Origin: Dastarcus helophoroides
Lineage: Eukaryota; Arthropoda; Insecta; Coleoptera; Bothrideridae
Direction: 5' to 3'
Assembly: GCA_028583605.1 (NCBI GenBank)
Contig: CM053337.1
Span: 23,164,764-23,228,763 of the forward strand
DNA length: 64,000 nucleotides
The first letter of the stretch is position 1; every line of letters begins with the position of its first letter. The notes beneath the pieces were generated by a model. The model worked only from the letters and a program-made list of their open reading frames with translations, was not told where the DNA came from and did not search any database. A program made the position numbers and the translations under genes. This document shows positions 46,601-58,600 of this stretch, piece by piece.

Positions 46601-49600
46601 CTTCGACAAAAAAAAAACACATCTTTCTCCTGTACATTCACAAAACTCAAAACGTTTGTATGGTCGTCGAAAATATTTCGTTAGTATTAATCACTTTATA
46701 ATTTCATTTTAAATTATTCGCAATTTTATATTAACTTTCTTCTGCAATTCGTTGTCGGTATCGATCGATTTTCATTCGAAGAAAATAATTGTCCAAAGAT
46801 TTCTTCCCTCTGGATTCTGAATTTGGGTGGGTTGCCCAAAAATTTGTAGACCGGCACTTTGGCCACCCTTTCTGGGCCCATTATGCTATCATGTGATTGA
46901 GGCTTCCTTGGCTAGCCACCCAATTTCGTTGAGAAACTGAAGAACGTCCTTTGGATGCGCCTCTCTCAAACTAAGCACACTATACTAGAAGTCTTCCAAT
47001 GTGGATCCTCTGATTGATGCTAGTGCCAGTTGACACATCACGTGTTCGCCACTCTTATCTTTTTCTAAACACCCCCTATAGCTCGGGTCGTTTATAATTC
47101 CTATTCTGCAAAGATATTTGTTTAATCGACAGTGACCTATCCAAATCCCTATAAGTTTCCCGAGATTGAAAGTTGTAGGGATAGTTTCGCCCTTATGCTA
47201 CCTTATTCGAAAATATCACTTAAAATGATTTTTTTTAGTTCGATTTCGAACAATTCCTATCAACACCGAACTCAAGGCCTACAATGATGCCATGGATTTG
47301 TACATGTTGGACCCAAATGGTCATATAATGAAGCGATGGTTGTCCAGACAATCAAATTTGGGCACGGTAAGTCTAACGTACGAACTTTCGGATCAACCGG
47401 TCTTCGGCGAATGGAAAATTAGGGTCATAGCTCAAGGACAAGTAGAAGAAAGCTCTTTCATGGTGGAGGAGTACTACCAGACCAGATTCGAGGTAGGGCA
47501 TTATACCCATCAAGAGAATTGTTAAGAAAAATTTTCGTTTTAGGTCAATGTTACCATGCCTGCGTTCTTCCTCGATACCGACCAGTACATTCACGGGATA
47601 GTGATGGCGAATTACACAAGTGGCGCCCCGGTTAGAGGGAATTTGACGCTTAGAGCGCTTGTTCGTCCTATTGCTCCCATCGACGTGAATCGAGTGATAA
47701 AGAAGAACAAATTCAGAAACAGGAACGTCTATCCTGATGTGTATGGTCATGAACAGGATAGATATTATCCTTACGATCCTGATCAGACGTACTCGGAATA
47801 TGACTCAGGAGGTGTTGGAGGAGGAGGCGCCTATTTTAAACCAGTAGTTAAATATTTCACTTTCGTAAGTTGCAAACTACTTAGTAGAGGGCTGAATTGA
47901 CTACGTTTGTATTTATTTATAGGATGAGAAATTTCCATTTTGGTTCAAGCTGCCTTATAATTATTATGAGCCTATACCTCATTTAAAATACGTAAGTATC
48001 CTTTGTGTTTTTATTTCATATTTCAATTGGTATGAACTCGAATGAACTTATTGGGTTTTGAACTTTTTTAAAACATTCAATTTTTTCCAAATTTATACTT
48101 TCTTGACAAATGACTTCCAAACTTCTCGTTTTTAAATATTTTGATCTTTTTTAAAATTTTTACTTTGGAAAATGTCAACCTTTTTGTAGAAATGTTTTCT
48201 CGAAATGTTGACTTTTGTGGATTTGACTTTTAATTAGATTTTTTAAACTTCAACTTTTTCAAAACTTTGACTTTCAAACTTTCGAATTTTTTTCGAAGTT
48301 TTGACTTCTAAATATCAACTGTTTATTTGAAGAATCCAACTTTTTTAAAAATTTCAACTTTCATAAAAATTATGACCTTTTCAGTAAATTTTCGATTTGT
48401 TCCTGAAAATTTCTAGTTTTTGTTGTTTTTCATTTTTTAGGGAAAGTTTGACCTTTTTTTCAATAGTTTTGCTTTCTCTTAAAGTATTGAGTTATTTCGA
48501 AAATTTTGACTTTTTCGAAAATTCTGACTTTTCACAAAATTTTGGCTTTTTTCAAAGTTTCCTGGTTTTCTGCATATTTTGACTTTTTAAATGACAATTT
48601 TTATTGTGAAATTCTACTTTCATTAGTTTTGATTTTTCTAAAAATCTGTTTGCTTATTTTTTGAATCTTTTAACCTTTTCTTGAATATCTCAATATTTTT
48701 TCAAAATTTTTTTTGGAAGTATTGATTTTTTGTTTAAAATTTTGCCTTATTTTCAAATTTGTCGGCTTTTACAAATTAACTACACTTTTTAAACAATTCA
48801 GTTTTTTCATAATTTGCCCTTTTTTGAAATTTTCAAATTTCGAGTTTTTAAGATTTTGACCCTTTTTAGAACTACCACTTTTGAAATTGTTTTATACTTT
48901 TTATTCCGTTATAAAAACTTGTTAAGTATTGATTATTTAGAATTGAATTTTAAATTTTGTTTTTTTCCAAATTTGACTTTTTGTTGGAAATTCGACTTTT
49001 TTTTATTTTGACTTTTTTAAAATTTCTACTTTTTCAAGATCTCTTCTTTTCTGGAATTTTTGACTTTTTAAACTATTAAAAGTTTTTTTTTGAAGTCGAC
49101 TTAATTTTAGAATTTAGGCTTTTTTTGGGATTTCGGCTTTTTGGGATTTCGGCTCTTTTGAAAATTTAGATTTTTTTTGAAAATGTCGACTTTTTAGAAA
49201 TTTCGACTTTTCGCAAATTGTGACCTTCCAAAACTTCGACTTCGACGAAATTTTTGAACTTTTCCACTTTTTCAAGATTTCGATTTTTTTGGAAATTTAG
49301 AATTTTTCCCGAAAATTTCGACTTTGTTTAAAATTTCATGATTTACTGGACATTTTGAGTGTTTATTAATTACATTTTTAATTTTTTTATAAATTTCACT
49401 TCTTCGAAAAATTCCATTTTTTTATTTTGACTTTTTCAAAATTTCCACTTTCTCAAGATTTCTACTTTTTTGGAAATTTTGTCTTTTAAAAGTACCAAAA
49501 CTTTTTTTGAAGAATTCAACTTTTTTAAGATGTCGCCTTTAAGATTTCGAATTTTTTTAAAAATGTTGACTTTAGAAATTTCGACTTTTTGAAAAATTTG

Positions 49601-52600
49601 ACTTTTCGAAATTTTGGAATTTTTTTAAAGTTTTCCACTTTATTTTAAAATTTCGATTTTTTTTTCTAATTTTGACCTTTTTTTTCAAAATATTTACCTT
49701 TTCTGGAAGTTTTATTGTTTTTTTTTTTTGAAAATTGTGACTTTTTCGAAAATTTACACTTATTTCACAATTTCATGATTTACTTACTGGAAATTTTGAG
49801 TTTTTATAAATTTCGTTCTTAATTTTTTTATAAAGTCTTCATCTTTGAAAAATTCATTTTTTTTTGTTTTGACATTTTCAAAATTTCCGTTTTTTCAAGG
49901 TTTCTACTTATCTGACTTTTCAAAGTATCAAAAATTAAGAATTCGATTTTTTTTAGAATTTTGAATTTCGGCTTTTTTGAAAATGTTGAGTTTTTGATTT
50001 TTTGTAAATTTGACTTTTAAAAATTGAATTTTTATATTTGACTGGAAATTTCAACATTTCAAAATATCAAAAGTTTTTATTTTGAAAATTTCGACTTTTT
50101 TAATATTTCGGCCTTTTTTTGAAAATCCTTTTTTTTTGAAGTTGTTGACTTCTTTAGAAATTTCGATTTTTTTTTTAAATTTGGGGCTTTCAAAGTTTGG
50201 GCTTTTTCTAAAATGTTTGAACTTTTTTGAAGTTCTCCACATTTTTTCAAAATTTTGACTTTTTTTGAATTTTGACCTTTTAGGATATCGGCTTTTTTTG
50301 GATTTCAGCTTTTTTGAAAATTTCGATTTTTTTTGAAAATGTTGACCTTGGAAATTTCGACTTTTTGAAAATTTTGACTTCCACATTTTTTCAAAATTTT
50401 GTCTTGAATTTTGAGATTTTTTTAGGATTTCGGGCTTTTTTTGAATTTTGGCTTTTTTGAAGATATTGATCTTTTTGGAAATTTCGACTTCTTGAAAATT
50501 TTGACCTTCCAGAATTTCTCCTTTGTTTGAAATTTCGAATTTTTAAAAATTTTGACCGACTTTTTTTAAAATTTTCAAATTTTTTTGAGGTTTTCCACAT
50601 TTTATTCAAAATTTTGACTATTTTTGATACGACTTTAGGATTTCTGCTTTTTTGAAAATTTGGATTTTTTTGCAAATGTAGACCTTTTTCGAAATTTCGA
50701 CTTTTTGAAGATTTTGACCTCCAAAATTCCAACTTTTTCTGAAATTTCGATTTTTTAAAAATTTGGGTCTTCCAAAGTTTGGGCTTTTTATAAAATGTTT
50801 GAACTTTTTTGCAGTTTTCCACATTTTTTCAAAATTTTTACTTTTTAGGATTTCGGCTTTTTTTGGATTTCAGCTTTTTAAAAAATTTCGATTTTTTTGA
50901 AAATGTTAACCTTTTTGGAAATTTTGACTTTCGATTTTTCTAAAATTTTCAAACTTTTGAAGTTTTCCACGTTTTTTCAAAATTTTGTTTTTTAAATTTT
51001 GAATTTTTTTTAGGATTTCGGGCTTTTTTGGATTTTGTCTCTTTTGAAAATGTTTACCTTTTTGGAAATTTCGATTTCTTGAATATTTTGACCTTTGAGA
51101 ATTTCTACTTTTTTTGAAATTTCGAATTTTTAAAAATTTTGACCTTTCAAATTTTGACCGACCTATTCTAAAATTTTCGAATTTTTTTAAAGTTTTCCTT
51201 CCACATTTTTTTCACAATTTTGACTATTTTTGAATTACGACTTATTTAGGATTTCTGCTCTTTTGAAAATTTGGATTTTTTTTGGAAATGTAGACCTTTT
51301 TGGAAATTTCGACTTTTTGAAAATTTTGGCCTCCAAAATTGTAACTTTTTCTGAAATTGCGAATTTTTAAAAATTTTGACTTTTCGAGGTATCGACTTTT
51401 TCTAACATTTTCGAACTTTTTTGAAGTTCTGTACATTTTTACAGAGTTTTTACTTTTTTTTAATTTCGCCTTTTTTAGGATTTCGGCTTTTTTGGATTTC
51501 GCCTTTATGAAAATTTGGATTTTGTTAAAATGTTGACCGTTTTCGAAATTTTGACTTTTTGAAAATTTCGACCTTCTAGAATTTGGATATTTGAAAATTT
51601 CGCCTTTTTCTGAAATTTTTAAACTTTTTTGAAATTTTCCACTTTGTTTTCCAAATTTCGATTTTTTTTTAACTCCTCGAAGCTTTGTGAAAATTTGACC
51701 TTTTTTTCTCAAAAATTTCTACTTTTTCCTCAATTTCGTGATTTTCTGGAAATTTCGATTTCTTTTTTAAATTACGATGGTTACTTTCGGAAAATTCTAG
51801 TTTCTTTAATTTTAACTGTCCTGAATATCTGTTTTAATTTTAATAAATTGTCCGATTTTTTTTAAATATTTTCCACTTCTTTTAAAAATGTCGATCTTTT
51901 TTAAAAATTTTACTATTCTCGAAGTTTTGAATTTTTTAAAAATGTTGTCTTATTTTAAAAAATTTTGACTTTGCAAATTAAGTATTTACATAATTAGAAA
52001 GTCAGGCTTTTTTAAAAATTTGAACTTTTGTTGAAAATTTTTACTTTCCAAAATTTTGATCTTCCAAAATTTCGACTTTTTCGAGATTTTCAAACTTATT
52101 TGAAGTTTTCCACTTTCTTTTAAAAATTTCAATATTTTTTAAACTCTTTCTCGGAGCTTTGTGAAAATTTTACCTTTTTGTCTCGAAAATTTCTACTTTT
52201 TTCACAATTTCGTGATTTTCTGGAAATGTCGAGTTCTTTTGTAAATTACGACAGTTATTTTCGGAAAATTCTGGTTTCTTTAGTTTCAACTGTCCTAAAT
52301 ATTTTTTAATTTTTATCAATTTTTCGATCATTTACAAAATTTTCCTTTTCTCTTAAAAATGTCGGTCTTCTTTCAAAATTTTAACATACTCGAAGTTTTG
52401 AATTATTTTTTTTAATTTTGTCTTTATTTTCAAAAATTTTGATTTTTTTGCAAATTAAGTATGTTACTAAAATATCAAACTTTTTGAACTCATTTTGAAA
52501 ATTTAGTTTTCCAAATTTCAAATTTTTGAAAGTAATTCCATTCTTATTTTAGGATTTTGTACCTTTTCACGAAATTTCAACTTGTTGACAAATTTTATTT

Positions 52601-55600
52601 ACTAATTTTTTTATGAAAATTAGATTCTTTTAAATTTCGATTTTTTGAAAATTTGGGATGGAAATTTCATTTTAAAAATGTGTGCTGTTTTTGTAAGAAC
52701 TCGACTGAAATCTTCGTATTTTTTCACAATTTCAAATTTTTTAAGGCGTCGACTTTTTTTAAAGAAATTTCGACTGTTTTTGAAAACATCGACTTTTTCC
52801 CCTCCCTGCATCTTTTCTTCGCATTTTTCCATTCTTTCTCCTCTTTTCGCCTTCTCCCTGTTATCTAATATCCTCACAATTCTTCTATCTCCTCCTTGTT
52901 CTCTTCCTTAGTTTTTTCTCTTCCTCGTGCCCTCCCTTCTTCCTCTTTCCTCTGCTAGAACAACTTATCATTGATGAAGGTCGAAAATAAGCACCCAACT
53001 AAGTATTCTACAATATTAATGAGAAAGCGACAAAATGTAGTATAGAATTTAAAGAGATGCTTAATTTCAGTTTTATGGCGTTTACCATTTCAAATACCCA
53101 ATCAGAGATCTCATTCCCTATGCCACCGAAAACGGGCTGGAGGTGGTGGTAACTGCAACCGTAGGCGACCCATTCTATGAAGAAGTGATAGAAGGTTATT
53201 CTATGGCGCGCATATTCAACTCTTCGATTAAGCTGAGATTCATCGGCGATACACCCCAAGTGTTCAAGCCAGGAATGCCCACAACGACATACGTAAGCGA
53301 TGCTTATAAAACGTAAATTTCGTTTCAATGGAATGTTGTTATTTGTTTAGATTGTTACATCCTTCCAAGATGGTTCGCACCTTCCAGTGGAAAGATTGCG
53401 CAACGGTAGGATGGAAGTGACTGCCAATATCCAGATGCGTAATGGAGGCAGACGAGACCTACCAAGGAGAGAGTTGATCATGTTGGAAGACCATCCGGGC
53501 GTTTTTGAATATAAGATCGATATGAAAAGAGATTTAGGCTTGGCAGGTTCACCTCGAGCGGCCGAGGAACTAAACGAAATTTGTAAGCTTATTAAAATAG
53601 AGTATATATTCCCTAATGAAAACTGTAATGTAAAGATCTTTTACAAATTCGCTTTTATTTTAGTTCAAATACAAGTAAGGGCGACGTTCACAGACTACAG
53701 TTTTAATGGAGGCGAAACAGTCGCTGATTTACTGATGTTAGCCCACCACAGCCCTAACGATCTCCACTTGAAAGTAACAACTAGCACTCCGGACCCTAGG
53801 GTAAGTCTTCCAAACACAGAAGTTCCGTGTTTTATCCCCTGATTCGCAGGTGGCCGAATACATGATATTCCACATAAGAAGCAACTACTTCGTCCCAAAA
53901 TTCAACTACTTAATCGTCTCCAAAGGTTTAGTTCTCCTCACTGGAGAGCAAGACATGAACGACTTCGTGAGCACCATGGCTATAGCTCTGAGCGCTGAAA
54001 TGGCGCCGCTCGCCACCATGGTCATATGGCATGTGGGGCGCTACGGGAACGTCGTCGCTGACAGTTTAACGTTCCCAGTCAACGGGATCAGTCGTAACAA
54101 ATTTAAGGTTTACATTAATAATAAGAAAGCGAGGACGGGACACGAGGTGGAAGTGGCGATTTTCGGGGAACCCGGCTCATATGTCGGGGTTTCTGGTATA
54201 GATCGCGCCTTCTACACCATGCAGGCCGGAAACGAGCTCTCCTACGCGAACGTGATCACCAAAATGTCGTCCTATGACGAGCACTTGAACGGAACCCATC
54301 GGCACGTGTGGTTCTCGCATGAGGGGAACCCGGATGTTTTGGTGAATTTCCCGTCGTCTACCTTCGGGATTGATGCCAATAGGACGTTCGAGTATTTGGG
54401 GTTAGTGGTCTTTAGCGACTTTGAACTACCCAGGAGGTACGCGTTTTGCAATGCCTCCAATGGTTGGGGGGAATGTCTAGACGGCCAATGCTACAGGATG
54501 GAGATGAGGTGCGACGGCAAGAAAGACTGCAATGATGGAACCGACGAATCAGGGTGTAAGTTTTACGTTTGGTTAAAGGCAAAGTCATTTGGGTAAATTT
54601 GCCACAGGTACGTTTCAAAACACCACTGATTTGGCCCTCTTCCGGAAATTCCGCTTCAATCGCATCCAGAGACAATATGAGAATAAGTGGGTGTGGAAAG
54701 ATGTCAATATTAGCCCCCATGGTAGGTACATCTTTAACGTTCCGGTACCAGCGCGACCAGTGCATTGGATGGTCTCTGTTTTCTCCATGAGTCCAACGCT
54801 AGGTTTCGGTATGCTTGTGAATGCTATAGAGGTAGGTTTTCGTGAATGTTAAATTATTTGTTTCTGTTAATAATGCTTGTAGTATTTCGGGGTGTTGCCC
54901 TTCTTTATTAACGTGGAAATGCCCAATATTTGCATGCAAGGTGAACAAGTTGGAGTTAGAGTGACGGTGTTCAATTACATGACCACCGATATTGAAGCCA
55001 CAGTTGTACTGAATGGATCGCCAGACTATAAGTTTGTTCATGTGGAGGAAAATGGGGCTGTTAGGTCTTATAATCCACGTACTTCGTTTGGAGACCACCA
55101 ATTTTTCATTTACCTTAAGGTATGTACGATGGTTCTTTTTTTACAAGGACATGAAACTAAAAGTGTTTTATAGGCTCAGGACGCTGTTATGGTGTATCTT
55201 CCCATTGTACCCCAGAGATTAGGAGACATAGAAATTACAGTGCATGCAACAACCTTAATAGGAAAAGACCAAATAACCAGAAAACTTCACGTTGAGGTAA
55301 AAATTACTTTTTTTAAAAAACAGTTTCAGTTTTTACTTACTTTAACTTTCCCAAAACCATGAGTTTTTGTTGAGAAAGTTATTTTCGATAACGTTAACAA
55401 ACCCCGAGTTTTAAGGAAAAAGCGAAATTTAGGAAAATATTTATTTTTACAAGAAAAGGTCAAAATTTCTATAAAAATACGAATTTCAAAGTAAAATGTG
55501 TAAATTTATAGAAATATTGAATTTTGAATAAAAAATCAAAATTTTGAGAAAAACAAAGCTCTGATAATTCAGTCGTATTTCTGGAAATTCAGATTCTGAA

Positions 55601-58600
55601 AGATCGAAATTTTCAAATAATTAATGGAATCTTGAAAAAAGACGAAATTTGCGCATGCACAGATTTAGAAAAAGACGAATTTTTGAAAAAATAGCCAAAA
55701 TTCTTGAAGGAAAAAGGATTTTTGGGGAAAAAGCGAATTTTAACAGAAGATTTATTCTCAGAGAGAAAATTTCTAGAAAAAGACGAATTTCAAGGCAAAA
55801 GTTCCAAATTTGTAGACATATTAAATTTTGAGATAAAAAACAAAATTTCGGGAAAAACCAAACTAAGAATTCGGTTGTATTTTTGGACGTTCAGGTTCTA
55901 AAAGGTCGAAATTTTCATAAAAATAACGGAATCTTGAAAAAAGGTGAAGTTTTGAGAAAAACCCTCAAAATTTTAAGAAAAATTTCGACATTGAAAAAAA
56001 ATTTAAAATTTAGCTGAAAAAAAGACGAATTTTTATCAAAATTCTCTAGGGAAATTTGAGGAAAAAGCGAAACTTCGAGAAAAATTTGGAATTTTCTCAC
56101 AAAAAGTCAAATTTTGACGAAATAGTTCAATTTTGACGACGGTCGTTTGTGAAAAAAAATGAAATTTGGAGAAAATGAGGAATTTCGAGGGTCTGATTCT
56201 GACAAAATCAAAATTTAAAAAAGATACAGATTTTTAGAAAATTGTCTACATTTCGAGTAAAAGCGAATTTCGATGAAAAAAGTTCCTAAAAACAAAAATT
56301 TTGAACCAAAAAATCAAAATTTCACAAAAAGAAGAAAGAGTCATTTCCAAAAATATTAAATGCCATCAAATTTTGAGAATAATAAACTAAATTTCAAAAT
56401 TCTGGAAGTTAGAAGTCCAATATTAAAAAAATAGTGGAATTTCGAGAAAAAGCAAAATTTCGAGTAAACAGTCGAAATTTCAAGAAAAACTTCAAAGTTG
56501 GGAAAAATATTCGAAATTCTCGTCAATTTTTTTTGTCAAATTTTGCTAATAAAGGAAAAATTAAAAAACACCGAAGAATTTCGAGAAAGTAGTTGACATT
56601 CCGAGAGAAGGGGAATTTCGAAGGAAAAGACAAATTTTGAGAATGGTCGTTTATGATGATAAAATATGAAAAAAATTTTGATTTTTTAACGAAAATTTGA
56701 ATTCAAATTGCAACATTTATTTTTATGTTACTATAATTTATGCCTCAAACTAAACATTTAGAAATTTCCTGAAATTAGTTAGGACTTACTGAAATTTTGA
56801 TTTTTATAGATGTTAAAGTTAAAATTAAAAAATAATAAAATCTTCCAGTTTTTCAATTTAAAAATTCTGAAGTTTAAAAGCACTTTTTGAGAGAAGAATC
56901 AAAATTTCGAGAAAAGTTGAAATCTTGGTTTTAACACAAAATTTTTTGATAAAAAAAGGTCCAAATTTCGAGTATTAATTTTATTTTGCGAGAAAAAATT
57001 CAAAATTCCTCAACAAATATAAAAATTCATATCAAAAAACTTAAAATTTTTGTTTACTCTCACATTTTTTATTTGATTTTTGAAGTTTCTACTGTGAATT
57101 TAAATAGTCGATTTTTTTCTAAAGTTATTTCGTCTTTTAAACTTGAAACCTCGTTCGACTTCTTTTCTCCAAGTTACAGCCTTCTGAAAGTTGCTTAAAA
57201 ATTTGGATTTTTTTATATTCCTTGATGGTAACTGTGACTAGTTTATTATTATTAAACTTGCTTAAAAGGAAGACAAATGTTCTAACTTTAAACTCTGTTT
57301 TCAGTCCGATGGCTTACCACAATACAGACACCAGTCCATGTTGCTGGATTTGAGTAATAGGGCTTACGCCTTCCAGTATATGCACGTTAACATAACCGAA
57401 ACCCCCATAATCCCCTATGAGTATGATCGCTACTACGTTTACGGTTCCAATAAAGCCAGAATTTCCATAGTTGGCGACGTCGTGGGTGGCATTTTCCCCA
57501 CGATGCCAATAAATGCTACATCGTTGTTGAACCTTCCGATGGAATCTGCAGAGCAAAATATGTTTTCATTCGCAGCCAATATGTACACTATTTTATACAT
57601 GAGGTACACACAGCAGAGAAATCGTTCTTTGGAGAGGTTGTCGTTCCACCATATGAATATTGGTTACCAAAGACAGTTGTCTTTTATGCAGCCAGATGGA
57701 TCGTTTAGTTTGTTTAGAAGCGATTGGTATGTTTTTAGTGTTTTAAGTTTTTTTAAGCTAGTAAGTAAATAAATTATGTATTAAGTTAAAAGAAAGAAAG
57801 AGAGAGGTGAGAGTTTTTTTTTTCTCTCAATCAACAAATACATGCAGTCGTGTCCTCTTATAACGAATCTGCTTAAAATGAACCAAACTGTAAGATATAG
57901 ACGGTTGAAGTGCTATTAGTATTTATCGTTTAATACAAACTTCTTTTTAACAAGCTGACTTCTTCGGTCCCTTGAGGTTTATTATAAGCAGAGACCACTA
58001 TATCTATTTAGGATATCATCATAAATGTTTTATAACAATTCTGAAGCATCTACATTCCAAGCAAAACCATCAATAGTAGGGGGTAGAACTATTAATGTTG
58101 CCAAAGATAGTTCCTTCTCTGTACAAATCACCAGTTTTCATGTCTATAGCTCTGAGAGGATGATGCTTATCACTAACTTACAATTTGAAGAATTTTTTTA
58201 CCTTTTTCTCACTAACTTCGGTCTTTTATTGTTACTAAATCGTTTTAAAAACAATTTTTATGAGAAACTTTTCATTTGCTTATTTAATGATGATTTTAAA
58301 CAGGGTTGGATCATGCTTGTTCAAGTCCCTCCGCATCTCACTGGTGGGGGCCCCTTTATACTATGAAAAGTGACAAAACGTTGTGTCTAAAATATTTTTG
58401 GCTAAACGACGCCAACCATTTCATAAATTGATATACAAATTTGTCCCCTGAAACCAAGAAAAATTACAAAACACAACAAAACTTGCTTTAACGCGTTTCG
58501 CTAATCAAAGTCGACATTTTACAAAAGCATAGGAAGGCATTGATTAAAAAATATATTTACAAATTTCGACATTTTACAAAAGTGTAAAATGGACATTGAT

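Noticed and set aside
53008..54765. Minus-strand frames of 62-117 codons
   Set aside because: Antisense shadows of Mcr exons 7-11.
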